A stretch of DNA of 64,000 nt from Liolophura sinensis (Eukaryota; Mollusca; Polyplacophora; Chitonida; Chitonidae). This document shows, one piece after another, positions 49,612 to 61,395 of this stretch. The stretch spans positions 12,891,608 through 12,955,607 of the forward strand of contig NC_088299.1 of the NCBI RefSeq assembly GCF_032854445.1, read 5' to 3'. Numbering within the stretch: the first letter of the stretch is position 1; every line of letters begins with the position of its first letter. A program made the translations under genes and the position numbers. Below the pieces are notes generated by a model. The model saw only the letters and a list, made by a program, of their open reading frames with translations. It was not told where the DNA came from and searched no databases.

Positions 49612-52600
49612 AGAAATGATAGAATATAACAACTTTCACATCCTCTTGCATAAGCAGAATTAAAGTAAAAAAAAGTCAACTGATGTCAATAGCAATTTAA
49701 AAGACGTAACTGAACTAAAATTATTTAAAAATGCTGTAATGTCGTCACAGTTATAAACAATAAAAGCATTTAAATCCCGTAATAATCTAAGGAAGACCAC
49801 CAGCCAAATAGAACCTACAGTTTTCCACACGAATTAAAAATGAAAATAAACCCCAAACAATATCTCCGTCACCTGTAAATAAAAAGATATGATGAACTTT
49901 AATTTATTATCCATTGATAAACATTAGGTGAAGAATTTCCAGTAAAGAACACGATATACATCTATTCATCAAAAGAAACACTCCTGGTCAATAAAAAAAA
50001 CGCTCAACACAAACCACCAAAGAAAAAGGAAAAGGTATAAAGTAAGAAATTTATTTTTTGTAACGGATTTATAGACAGATAAGCTGTCAATAGTTGGAAA
50101 GATGCAAGGAAAGTTCAAGGCGAATGAATGAAATCAATGTCGGAATCGTGTACCACACTAGATTATAAGTTGTTGATAATTAAACTATGCATCTCAGGAA
50201 CGCTTTGGTCGCAACTTTTTATATAGCAAACGTGGTGATCTAATACAACATAACTGCTATGCTTGCCGTATCCATGTTAACATACAGGACAATTATACTC
50301 ATCTAAAACTTCGGGGAGCTTAAGAAAAGGCGTTTAATGGAATAGCCTTGACGCGCCATGTTTTACAGTAATAACGTGTGACTTTGTTTTAAACCGTCAA
50401 ATAGCGCACAGGATTCAACGAATGCTACAAGGCGGGATATGTACACGCCTTATGCAAGACCGTTTGGTATATTGCTTCCCCCACCCTTATTGTCAAAAGT
50501 GATAATTGTGTTAATAGCTTTTCGCTTACAACACAAATGTGCATAATTTTACGCCTTGCACTTGGCCACACGTTTACATCGCGGTAATCGGTAAATCGGT
50601 TCCTGTTCAACTCTAAAGCCGTTTGTGGAACAAGTACCTAACACGACCATCGATTCTATGGTTGAAGTGGTGTGATATGTAACTCTCGAAAAACAAACAA
50701 AAATGGCCCTGGTTAAGTAGTGCTAACAGTCCGGCATACACCATTCGCAATAGGGTGTATTTATAGTTATATGTGAACAAATTGAAACATGATCACAAAA
50801 TAGGCACTCATAAAGAATTCGCGGGACATTTTGCAGGAGAGGACACCAGTTAAATATAATACACAGCTGAGGTAATGTATGGATGTAAGTTCTCGCGTGC
50901 TTGTTTGCTTTAGATGTGAGAGATCAATGGCCATAGTGATTAGTTAAAGTCGCAAAGCATTTGACGTGTCAGCCTTGTTCATAACGGCACTCTTCAGATG
51001 GGTTAATGGGTGTTGATCCAAGGTTTGCCGGATACGTAACGGAAACCGTCTGGCTAACGAGGTGTTTGATGTCTTTGGTTAGAGCCCCGCTAATGAATAA
51101 AGTAGCAGTGCATGCGTAATTCCATGTCTATAAAGCCTTATCAAACTGCACCAAATTTCTGCTTCCTGTAATTTAAAGGAAGTAGACAAGTGCTTTGACT
51201 GGCAAGTACCAGTGTGTCGCACTGTTACAAGCTGCACTTAATTTGACAGTCGTCCAAATAAGAAAACAGGAAAAATAAGAAATGGCTTTTATGTATTTAT
51301 TTATCTGATTTTCTTAATTTTGGGAAAATTCGCCCATTGCAGTGTGTCTTCATTGGATTGCGTGCAATCCTAATACGTTAAACAGCATCTTTCCGTGAGT
51401 CTGACCGCACTTTAATCACATTTAAGAATATTTCACCGTAAAGATGTCGTTAAGGATTTCTGCCGGTCAGAATGTCAAAATGATCAATGTATCTAATGAC
51501 CTCTATTTGCCGATCTACGTAGTCCAAGAGGAGTGTTAACACTTTTCTGCCACTTTGTGATTATTTATTTATGTGATGACCAATCCTGCCTCACTGAGTA
51601 AAAGGCACTTTCATCAAGACCTCAACTGTCCGGCCATTACGCGCTCGTGTTTGGATCTTTGGGTCCCGCCCTGGCTTGTCTGTGTTTGTTGTTTTCTCGG
51701 GATTTTTGTGACGGGATCAGGGAGTTTTAAATAACCACTGAGCGAAAGATCTAATCAACGGAGATGATAGCGTGTAAATTGATAAGCAGTAGTTTCTTGA
51801 AGTGTTAATAGTGCTTCAAAATGTCAGGTATTACGCCACAGCCCTATGAGCAGCAGGGACGGTAAACAAATGGGAACCACCGTATTGCACATGCTTCTCC
51901 GTAGTGCGTGCATGGCCGTCTGTATTACCTCTACAGAGTGGCTGAGGTAGCCAAGACGGACGCCCGCAAGGTCTGCAGCAAGCAAATCTTGTGCGTGACT
52001 TAAGCTAAACAGATTTAAATGATTAAATCTGTCAGGTTTTCACTTTGCTTAGACATTCATACTAGGCAAGTCTTCATTAATGCAAAGAAGGATGTTAAAG
52101 GGAAGTCTAAAACAGCCAAGGGTTTCATAACTAAATACAGCTCTGTGAGAATACTTTACAGAGGAGTACAGGTGACATGCAGATTACTGGTCATTCACGG
52201 TTACCTTATGCATTCAGGAAACATTTAGATTTTAATACATACATATACTTTAGAATCTGCGAAAAAGTTGAAAGGGATACTTCAATCAAATAAATAAATA
52301 AACTGTATAGGTATATAACCGTGTGACATAACACAGCGCCATTTGAAAGTTTGTGAGGCTGTCTAATACACTCTTGCTCACAGTAAAATAAATGAGATAT
52401 AAAGAGAGCAATATTAAGGCTGTATATAAGGCATGGTCATTCTGCCAAACGGTGTGTGTTAGAGCATGGTGTGTGAGTACAATGTGGGGGTGTGGGTTGT
52501 GAGGAGCGGGGATGGGTGGAAATGAGGGAGGGATAGCACAAATACGCTATGTCTAAATTACTCCTCGGTTTTACCAAATTGTATATGCGACCGCTAAGTG

Positions 52601-54664
52601 TAATTGATAATAGCCCAGACATCATTTAATTCGCCGGTATTAATGGACCGAGATTGCGCCATTGTCACCAGACATATTAGTACAAAGGAAGTTACTTAAG
52701 ATCGGCTCTGTGATAGATCTCATTTGACGGCGCCTGAATCCTGCCATTCTGCATTTAATGAATACCGCTTCTTAATACACGATTCAACCGTGTAGTCTTG
52801 GACACGCTACAAACCCAATCATTGGTTGGAAATTGGTGTTGAATGAATAAATCGATTAGCAGGGAGTCGTTTGTTAGTGTCAGCGTGACCTTTGCAATGA
52901 CAGCGACCCTTCCACTCATACCATCTCTCTAATCAACGAGAAGAAATAATTCCATTTTGGAGGAAATACTAAGTACAGCATTAGTTTCAAACGTGCCATC
53001 GTCGTTTTTGCCCAATCATCAGGAGCAGACAACTCCAGTTTGCTACTTGTGCTTCGGGTATAGGACCGCGCCTTGAAGGCGTCGGTTGAAGAAATCTGAG
53101 CACACCTAATACTGCTGTAATCGTTTTCAGAAAGGCTTTGACAAAGTTTGTGACATAAAGAGCAGAGTTTGTGCGAATGCTAAACGTATGACCTTTACTA
53201 TTCTGATCACGAAATACAGTAACTCTTCAACCTTTTGGCATGTTTGCTAGGTGTTTATTCAAGCATACTATTCTGAAGTTATTATTCTGAGTTGACTGAT
53301 AAAATAGCACTTTTCGTGAAGCCCTGAAACTGGACAATCCAAGCAATGTAGTTTTCTCCCCACAATCAAATTCAAAACGTACATAAATTGCACTGAAATT
53401 TGCTCTTTTGTATGCGAAAAGGTTGAGGAATTAGAGTAGCCCCTATTGCGTGTGTTCAGTTTATACATTGACCTTTTCATCTTTTATCACGCTAGACAAG
53501 TAAATTGCACGGAACCCTTGACAAATGAATGTTTGTTCGGTTACTCGAGGCACGCGTGCTTTATGATGTGACATTTACTGCGTTTGTACACCCTCCTACA
53601 TTCTTGCGAGTTAATTTTCCAACAAAGAAAGGTAAACAGAAATCTTTCTGACAAATTTAGACAAAATTTGCCAAGGCGCATGATATTATTTTAAGACTGG
53701 CCATGCAATATACTACAGAACAGCGGAGATCCCACGTGACCAGATTATTTGCTCATTGACTTATGGAAGTCGGAACCACACGGTATCATATCCTGTTAGC
53801 GCTTACCTATGTAACCAAGCAAGGCTCTGTTATGCTGGTTTAGATTTGATTAGAGTTTCGAGTGATGTCTTGTGAATGTTTTGCTGCGCCACAGCAAATT
53901 TGTGCTCTCCGTTCAGAAAGGAGCTCTTGCAACTATATTGGAAATCGTTCTCCTGTCGCTCATACAAGCCAATTATCAACCTGCTCGCAGTGACAGATTG
54001 TTTCTAACAATGATGCGAGGTCGCCCCTGGTATGCGGTTGACGATGTTACATAAAAGTTGTAGCCAATGAAATAGACCAGATAACGAGTACTCGTTACTG
54101 CACCAGTAGCTTTTTTTGAAATACATGAACTAAGAGTTCCTCCCGACAGATCTATAAGGAGTTCGTTTCTGAAAAAATTGTCTACGAACTGTAAATGACG
54201 GCCTTTGTGGAACACTTGTTAAAAGAAAATGCAACAAATAATACAACCTTAGTTATTTAGTAAGAGGCTTAAAAGGCCGGAGACTGGCGAGCATAGTACT
54301 TAGTAAATTGACTTTTAATCCGGAATTCTTACCAAGCCCTGAAATACGTTATGTCAGAGAAACTAGAAACACGATGTCGTACCGTGGTGACAAGCAAACA
54401 CTGGGTTCGGGTGACGTAGACAGAAACTGCAGCGTCCTCCGGCTTTACACATTGCTCGCGCCTGATGGGCTAAACCTGATAACATGGTTGCTCTTTCGAT
54501 TGTCTCCATTTACGCGATTTGGCTTGTTTTATATCTTAGTTGCGTAGCATCACCAAAAAACCTTATGCTTTCAAACTTCGAGTGGGACACTTTATAGATG
54601 TATACAGACAGTTGGTCCTTTAAAGAAAGGGTGAACTAATAAATACAGGTATGTGCTTGTCCAC
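49612..54664. other. repeat-poor stretch without recognisable gene
   Basis: Five kilobases with almost no SINE or tandem repeats (only a possible AATAAATAAATAAA tail near 52285-52302). Short open frames on both strands are unrecognised. Motifs such as TGACCTTTGCAATGACAGCG near 52888 resemble nuclear-receptor half sites, but that is weak. It could hold regulatory DNA. Confidence 0.35.
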
Positions 54665-54900
54665 CAGTGTATACTCAACAAAAATATAAACGCACTTAGG
54701 AAATTTATATTGTTTTCTCTCAGTTTTAAATAGCCCGAGACCTCGGTCTAAGGTTGGCCTATATATACTGATACGCGGGCACTGCTGGCCATCCTTAGCC
54801 GGAGAGCCATGTAGACCCGATTCCGTTATAATGCTTACAAAGTTCCGATGCATGCGCGTTAGGTTCGTCCTAAGTACACATAAAGCACGGCAATTCTGAG
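54665..54900 (+). mobile_element. possible Tc1-type transposon end
   Basis: 54670-54693 reads TATACTCAACAAAAATATAA followed by ACGC, close to the terminal repeat of some fish and molluscan Tc1-like elements as I remember them. No matching inverted end was found nearby, so it may be a solo fragment. Confidence 0.3.
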
Positions 54901-56105
54901 AGCTGAAATATTTTCTCACATTTATTAAACTAGGATGTGAAAGACATATGTAGCTGTCTAATTTCTAACTTGTGTGTGAGGACATTGGAAACATAAAAAA
55001 AATCCCAGTTGCCCAGGGAGGTGGATGCCACACTGGGCCACATACTAAAACAAAAACTCCTTGAGATGTCGCAGGAACAGCGTACTATGTTCTGGTGGAA
55101 AAACAGACACCTGGTGGGGCAGAGACTCATTTTCACAAGGGCAATATTCCAACAGATCACACTCACATGTATGCTAGAAACTTGAAATTGATCATTTTTG
55201 TTCCAACGCCACACATACTGTGTGAGTGCACATGTAACTTGTCAGAGGAATGAATATACACATGCAATGAAAACTACATGCCTACAGTGGTTTATTTTTA
55301 AGTTTAAAGAGGAAAATTTACCTTGTCCACTTCAAGTCTATGCCCAAAACAGCAGACAGTGTTCCAGCAGAGATGCCTGTTTTTAATGTTTTGTGACCTG
55401 CAGGATGATTTGAAGCACATTTACCTAGTGTGTGGTGGCACACATGGGAGGAACCTGACTTGGTTTGTAAATTAAATGCACACTGGCCCTCTCTACTACT
55501 CTAGCCAAGTAAATTAATCTGCTGATGTGTTTTTATCCACCTGTGTGAGGCTGGGCCCTTATATGTGATGCAAGGCCTTATTGACCATCCTTAATCACAC
55601 CACCCTATCTATCAGCCACATACTCCAATTTCACTCGCAGCACTCAAATTTTGCATTATTTATCAAATGTCAGCCCCAAAAGAGACATTTTAAAAACCAG
55701 GAACAATGAAACATTGTCTGTGTTTGTTCCAGTCTGTTTATACTCCTGTTTTACCCTTGACCACAGAGCGTTTTAGCCGATTTTTAGACAAAATGGATAT
55801 GTGGGGAAAATATAGAATTAAAAAGCTTTAAAACTGCTCAATCAAGTTCCATGTCAATGCAAACCACATCGCAGATGTACCCACCAAATATTATAAGGCT
55901 GCTGCCAAATCTGAGCACACAGTGACATATTACATTGTTTTGGCACAAGTGGACAGATCAGGCCACAGACCCCCATTAGTTTTCCATAAGCGACAATGTT
56001 AACGTTTAGCGCTGTAGCTCAGTCCCAAACATTCCGAGGCCAATAAGCTTTGGTGCATACCTGGCCCAGCCTGAGAGAAAGAAGCTGTAAAAATCTTGAC
56101 ATAGG
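54901..56105. other. no recognisable gene
   Basis: A 94-codon minus-strand frame at 54930-55214 has no recognisable family. Otherwise nothing. Confidence 0.35.
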
Positions 56106-56570
56106 TTGACCGTCAAAATCTGGACCTTTACATGCCGGCAGCTGGGAGGGGTGCCTAGCAACGCCAAGGGGACGTCACTCGCAGCCTCATCACCACCTGT
56201 CTCCTTGTGTCCTCTCGCCCAGAATTTCAAACTTTCACTATTAAAACTCATACCTGCCCAAAGCTTAGACAATTTCCATCATTTTGATACCAAACATGCA
56301 CTTGTACACCAAAAACGGCAGGCTGGCAGCAAAAAAAGACTTTACACCCTAAAATACACAGAACTACAATCGTCCCTACTGAAAAACGCAAGTTGTTATG
56401 GGGGTCTGTGTCCAAGTCACAACTGTAATTATCTTGGATTTACTGGCCGTAAAGGCTACGAAATGTGGATAAAATTGGCAGGGGAACCTGGAAGACTCCT
56501 CGGCTATGAATCTACGCCTCGTCCCATTTTAAAAGATCACAGCCGAGATCCTTGGCTAAGTATTAAATAA
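56106..56570 (+). CDS. 154-codon open frame, unknown
   Basis: The longest non-repetitive open frame outside the transposase. It starts with ATG and ends just before the LINE remnant begins. Composition is protein-like, with a cysteine-containing segment (CYGGLCPSHNCNYLGFTG) and a basic middle part, but I recognise no domain. The first 130 bases are GC-richer than the surroundings and contain GACGTCAC. It could be an exon, part of a mobile element or chance. A shorter minus-strand frame overlaps the first half. Low confidence. Confidence 0.2.
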   Translation: MTVKIWTFTCRQLGGVPSNAKGTSLAASSPPVSLCPLAQNFKLSLLKLIPAQSLDNFHHFDTKHALVHQKRQAGSKKRLYTLKYTELQSSLLKNASCYGGLCPSHNCNYLGFTGRKGYEMWIKLAGEPGRLLGYESTPRPILKDHSRDPWLSIK

Positions 56571-57411
56571 CGCGTTGTGATGTTCAAAAGCGAAGTAAAG
56601 AAAGTGAGAGTTGGTCAAATAACGCGTAAAGGTATTTTCCTAACTCGAGTTTGGTCTTAATTTTCTGGTAAAGGCGGCCTTTAGATGAGTTTCTAATATC
56701 TGCTGCTAAGTTTTTAATAAACTGATCGCGTAACACATTGTATTAGCCATTTGTTATTGGGAAATAACTGACTAGTCCAGAGATTAGATAGTCCTAAATT
56801 GTATAATTTAACTTGCTTTACACAGGTGTATTTAGATACAGATGCAGAATGCTACTTAATTTCTTTTTGGTTGAAACTAATGCTTTTGTCCAGTAGCCGA
56901 TCACACGAGTTTTGATAGTTAAGTCGACAGGATATCTACCTAATTCACAATATATACTATAATTAGCAATAGATTTCCTCAGCCTCAGTAAAAGTTTCAA
57001 AAATTTTAGTTCAGCCGCAACAATGTAGTTTTATGTTATCCACTCTCACACTTCACAGCCATATAACAACACAGGCATGGCAATTTGATCAGATAATTCT
57101 GTAATACATTCCAATGGTAGATCTAAATTATGTGTTTTTAACAGGAAATCCAAAGCCTTTGCTGCGGATAGATCATTTGGCTTCATACAAAACCTAAAAT
57201 TCCGGTTATAACTGAAAAAAAATCCTAAGTATTTAATTTTTTTTAAGACATCGAGTAGTACTTTTTATACAGCCAAATATTTTTTTGTCTTTTCCTTGTT
57301 TATTTCAACTTTCCATTTTTGACAGTATTGCAGGAATACATCAAGAACTGACTGGAGATCTTGTGCAAAAGTGGGCATGACAACAGTGTCGCCAGCTTAG
57401 AGCAGGGCAAA

Positions 57412-57614
57412 TCATTTCATAAAAACAAGATCATTTTCAGCCTCTAACTCAATCTCTACCCCATTACAGCGAGAGTTTTCTATGTGTTTTACAAGGTCAT
57501 TCACGTACAGAGCAAAACGTAGTGGAGACAGAGTTTCACCTTGTCTGACACTTATTTCAAATATGAACATTCTTGACAACGTGTTTCCAACTTTTAACAG
57601 ATGATTTAATTCCA

Positions 57615-57694
<80 letters not shown>

Positions 57695-57849
57695 AAAATG
57701 GGCCCATTTTCAAATGCTTTACTTAAATCGACAGAAGCACAAAACAGTTTCTTTTTTCTACGTTTAATAAGTTCAGTCATACTATAAAGATTAAATGTAC
57801 GACTCAATACGGAATAACCTTTGCGGAAACCCATTTTGGCTTCGGACAA
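57412..57849 (-). pseudogene. LINE reverse transcriptase core, broken by a TA tract
   Basis: A 145-codon open frame. It contains GFRKGYSVLSRTFNLYSMTE (RT palm/finger region), ASVDLSKAFE (first catalytic Asp block, usually VDFSKAFD), then a run of Ile-Tyr encoded by the TA microsatellite in place of roughly 20 expected residues, then ISVRQGETLSPLRFALYVND. The YADD-like block lies just beyond, at about 57390, after a stop, and reads AGD, so one catalytic residue pair is damaged. The frame stays open only because TA repeats lack stops in this register. Confidence 0.85.
57616..57692. repeat. (TA)n microsatellite inside LINE RT
   Basis: About 38 uninterrupted AT units inside reverse-transcriptase coding sequence. 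Confidence 0.97.
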
Positions 57850-58495
57850 AAGCCTATGTTCATGCTGGGCGAAGTTATTGGTCTGTACTTATCTGGGTTA
57901 TTTATATCCCCTTTATTTTTATAGATAGCTTTTTTCACTCCAGATAACCAGGTTTCCGGTATTTTAGACATTCGTGTTCACCGACAGATCAGTACTGCAT
58001 GCGTTTGGAGAAAAATCGTCCGATTCCTCAATATGGTTCTCACCCCTCCTGGAATCACAGTTTTTGGATATAGAAAGAGCACATGGTATCCAAAAATATG
58101 GAAGGGCTTTTTTTCTTTGTTTTGTTAAGACTGTTAACATATTTACAATATAAATATGTAATCTCAATTTGTTTGTCTATCAGATCCTTTAAGGACTGGC
58201 GTATGAAATCCACTTCCTCTAAGTTTATATATTCTCGAGATGTGTATATTTTTGCATCGCCCCATTTTCCTGTAGAAGCAGTAACATTTTTTGATTCATG
58301 ACTTTGATTTCAAAAGACAAGGGAAAGTGAGAGTGAGCATCATAGAATAAATTACAGAATTCATGTATCTCGAATTCCGTCAACATTTGTAAACCACCAA
58401 AGGTTGAGATCAGACAGTCTATGACGCTTACTCCCATGCGAGTAGTCTTCCCTACTCCCCTATCTTACCAATCCTACCGTTACAGATATTCATAC

Positions 58496-58740
58496 TGTTA
58501 AATTTTCACAACTTTAGTAACAATACACACATATAGAGTGTGTCCAGCGCTAGCATCACGAAGAGCGTGAATTGACCACTCTGTTTTCACGCTGCCATAG
58601 TTCCTGGATTATTGTCTCAAAACGTGAAAATCTGGTAAAAAATGGAAAATGAATACTTAAAGGAATACTGTCAATAATTTCTGTATTTGTGCCCCCAGAT
58701 TGTTTAAAAAGTTCATACTGATAGTATTTGGGCCCTTTTA
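58496..58740. other. no recognisable feature
   Basis: Between the LINE and the THAP region; nothing recognised. Confidence 0.4.
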
Positions 58741-58840
58741 ACCATACACGGCCCGTGGGTAGTCGTTTTGCGGCAGCCGGCGAAGAAGACCGCTTGGCTG
58801 AATATGCATATTGTAAATTTCAAAGCGAGGCTGCCGAGTC

Positions 58841-58852
58841 GGTGACGTCACC
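58841..58852. promoter_or_regulatory. CRE-like palindrome GGTGACGTCACC
   Basis: Perfect 12-bp palindrome with a full CREB/ATF core TGACGTCA, about 120 bases upstream of the ATG of the THAP exon and in a locally GC-rich stretch (about 58745-58870). Binding is inferred only. Confidence 0.4.
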
Positions 58853-58973
58853 GTAAGAAGGTGCTGGCTCGATACGTGCATAAATCATAGTAGAAAGCTG
58901 TAAACATGTGACAAAGAAAGCATTCATTTTGACCCGAATTTGCTGTTGCTTGACAAATTCTTGAGAAATAGTC

Positions 58974-59296
58974 ATGCCTTACGGAGGCTTACGGATGCAG
59001 TAGTCAGCTGGTCAAGGGAGGTGGAATTTCTTTCTTTGCCTTCCAAAAGACCCTGCCAACAGGAAAATCTGGCTTCATTACTGTAAGAGGAAATTTGATC
59101 TCAAGTACCACCGCAAATTTTGCAGCAGGCATTTCTCCAAATGCATGTTTGATCGAGACCCAGAGAAGTTGGCGAGCTTGGGGTATGAAAATGCACGAAA
59201 GTCCTTTGTCTCTGGCATCAAAACAACAACAACAACAACCTGTTCGTCCTTTCAACACACCCCACAGAAGCTTTCACAAAGCGTAATCGGAAGAGG
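58974..59296 (+). pseudogene. THAP zinc-finger domain exon, frameshifted
   Basis: THAP domains are about 90-residue C2CH zinc fingers that bind DNA, at the N-terminus of host regulators and some transposases. Here an ATG (58974) opens a frame that later reads LPKDPANRKIWLHYCKRKF and KFCSRHFSKCMF: the conserved Pro-Lys-Asp-Pro, the invariant Trp, and the C-x2-H half of the finger. The N-terminal half (AYGCSSQ, GGGISFFAF) is in the +1 frame and a TAG sits in the ATG frame, so at least two small deletions are needed to explain the present sequence. The first zinc-ligand Cys is not clear. It ends at AAGAGG followed by GTAAGC, a plausible donor. It may be a dead host gene or part of a THAP-bearing transposon. 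Confidence 0.72.
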
Positions 59297-59789
59297 GTAA
59301 GCGTCAAAATTTCTTGAATATTGTGATAAAAAGAGGATTTTCCCCAGTTAATTCTTTTAACAATAACAAATGTTAAAAACGGAAAGGCTGAAAGCAAATA
59401 TTGTGTATATAATATACATGCGTATTGTATGTAGCCAATCCAATTACCAATTGAAATGTTATTTCTAATATCTAAGAATTCTGCGGCTTGTCTGGTAAGC
59501 TATATGCATTTTAGAATGAAGCTTTAGTCTAGAGCAGTATAACTGCAGCTGGAAATATTAAACTATTAAAAGTTAGTTACATCACGGAATATAAAATTCG
59601 TTTTATAGAGAAACAATAGTTCTCAGACTCCCTGGGTGAGGCCCGTTTATTTCCACCTATTACCTTACTGCTGTCATGTAAGGGGGATACTTTTTAATGC
59701 AGTTCAACATGAATTAGTAAGTATTAGTTCATAATTATTATCATTTTTATATATAATGTATTTAAACACTTTTTTCACCATGTGGACAG

Positions 59790-59899
59790 TAGATGAACTC
59801 ATGGAGGAATTTGAAAAAGACTAGGAGAATGCTGATTCTGAGACATCTGAAGAGAACTGCCCTTTACCTTCAGAAGCTGACAGCTTTCAAATCTAAGAG
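59790..59899 (+). pseudogene. possible acidic second exon of the THAP locus
   Basis: A pyrimidine-containing acceptor (TTTTTTCACCATGTGGACAG) precedes VDELMEEFEKD, a stop, then ENADSETSEENCPLPSEADS, an acidic Ser/Glu-rich stretch typical of linkers after THAP fingers. A GT follows at 59900. The reading phase does not join cleanly with the THAP exon. Confidence 0.3.
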
Positions 59900-60441
59900 G
59901 TGACTGTCTTTCATGACTTGTATAAATTAGATGTAAAGCTTATTTTTACTACTTGGCCAAATACTTGAATAAATGTCAAACTCTCTGAACATTTCAGTAA
60001 ATTACAAGTACACGTATTATTTAAGTTTATTTTTTCCTCTTGACTAATTTTGTATCTTGATCGGCCTGCACTAAATTCTACCAAAACTGTATCTCACATG
60101 AATAGCTGCAAAAATTTAAAACAAATATACTATCCAAAAAAAGAAACGCATAGGTGTTTTGTTTTATTTTAAAATGAAATAAATACATTTTGTCTTTATT
60201 TCATGAGCAAAATGTGTTTTAATATTGTTAATAGTCACAGTTAGCACACATTTTATTCCTCAAAACATTTCTTGGTTGAAAATGTTGAGTTTGGAGGCCG
60301 TTTTTGGAAGAAGTAAAAAATAGAGCACCACACTGCATCACGTGCAGTCTTACATGGAAAGCATGCAGTGTGTGACTATAAAACCGCAACTTCGGGCCGG
60401 AAATCGGCGTCTTTCAAGTGGTGTTTTCAAGCTGATTCAAC

Positions 60442-61395
60442 ATGCCACGTCTTGACACTGTAACAAGAAATATTGCCATTGGAAGACTTCAAGCTGGAGA
60501 GTCCCAATCGTCCATTTCTAAGCGTCTACACGTCACCCAGAGCACGATTTCACGGCTTGCTGCCCGCTGCAACAATACTGGGACAGCAAATGACCGTCGG
60601 CGTTCAGGTCGACCACGTGTCACTACAGCAGCCCAAGATCGCTACATAAGGGTCCTCCATTTGCGTGAGCGTTGTGCTACAGCTGAAAGCACAGCAGCCA
60701 GCATACCGGGACTGAGGAGGATATCAGGTCAGACAGTGCGGAACAGGCTGAGGGAACATGGACTGAGAGCCAGGAGGCCCTATGTTGGGATCGTGCTGCG
60801 TCCTCACCATCGCGCCAATCGCCTCCGATGGTGTAACAACGTGACTGCATGGAATCTACGCAACTGGCGACGCATTTGGTTCTGTGATGAGTCCAGATTC
60901 CTATTGCAGAGACGTGATGGTAAAAACCGGGTTTACAGACGTGCTCACGAACGTTATGCCCCTAACTGCGTACGCCAAGTGGACAGATTTGGTGGAGGGA
61001 GTGTGATGATGTGGGCAGCAATATCGTATACTGGTCGTACAAATCTTGTCCAGGTTCAGGGAAATCTTACGGCCGTACGGTACCGAGACACCATCCTGCA
61101 GCCAGACCTCTTACCTGTCATTGACGTTCAGCGGGAGTTGTTCCAGCAGGACAACGCCAGACCGCACACGGCACGTGTCACAAGGGACTTCCTCGCCGAA
61201 AACAATGTAAATGTGCTACCCTGGCCGTCCCGTTCCCCGGATCTTAACCCAATTGAGCATCTGTGGGATGAACTTGATCGACGTCTACGCCAACGTCAAC
61301 CTCAACCCCAAACGCTTAACGAGCAAGTTGCATGTTTGCAGGAGGAGTGGCAGAACATTCCTCAGGCCTCTATCCAGCGTCACCGGCCCGGATAG
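60442..61395 (+). CDS. Tc1-like (DD34E) transposase, C-terminus replaced by SINE read-through
   Basis: The cut-and-paste enzyme of the surrounding transposon. Residues 1-110 form the bipartite helix-turn-helix DNA-binding region (first helix set around IAIGRLQAGESQSSISKRLH, AT-hook-like GRPR at 56-59, second set around ISGQTVRNRLREHGLRARRP). The DDE catalytic triad is visible: D149 (FCDESRF), D237 (FQQDNARPHTA) and E272 (PDLNPIEHLW), with 34 residues between the last two. GGGSVMMWAAIS (184-195) is typical of the family. No stop or frameshift up to residue 313; there a SINE enters, adding four residues and a stop. The displaced original end lies at 61755-61823 and would add 22 residues for 335 in total, the usual length. 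Only the last ~7% is lost, after the triad, so residual activity is conceivable but untested. Confidence 0.95.
   Translation: MPRLDTVTRNIAIGRLQAGESQSSISKRLHVTQSTISRLAARCNNTGTANDRRRSGRPRVTTAAQDRYIRVLHLRERCATAESTAASIPGLRRISGQTVRNRLREHGLRARRPYVGIVLRPHHRANRLRWCNNVTAWNLRNWRRIWFCDESRFLLQRRDGKNRVYRRAHERYAPNCVRQVDRFGGGSVMMWAAISYTGRTNLVQVQGNLTAVRYRDTILQPDLLPVIDVQRELFQQDNARPHTARVTRDFLAENNVNVLPWPSRSPDLNPIEHLWDELDRRLRQRQPQPQTLNEQVACLQEEWQNIPQASIQRHRPG

Larger units (their letters stand above)
56580..58495 (-). mobile_element. LINE (non-LTR retrotransposon) remnant, truncated at both ends
   Basis: Read on the minus strand from 58495 downward: end of an APE-type endonuclease (ICNGRIG, then GVSVIDCLISTFGGLQML and SHFPLSFEIK), a linker, the start of the reverse transcriptase (IPETWLSGVKKAIYKNKGDI then NNPDKYRPI), GFRKGYSVLSRTFNLYSMTE, ASVDLSKAFE, ISVRQGETLSPLRFALYVND, the catalytic region reduced to AGDTVV, then the C-terminal part (MPVLLYGCEVW, YCELGRYPVDLTIKTRVIGY, DQFIKNLAADIRNSSKGRLY). 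Stops, frameshifts and a TA tract make it inactive. The clade was not assigned; it resembles the jockey/CR1-like group in general layout. It lacks its 5' part and 3' tail. Confidence 0.85.
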
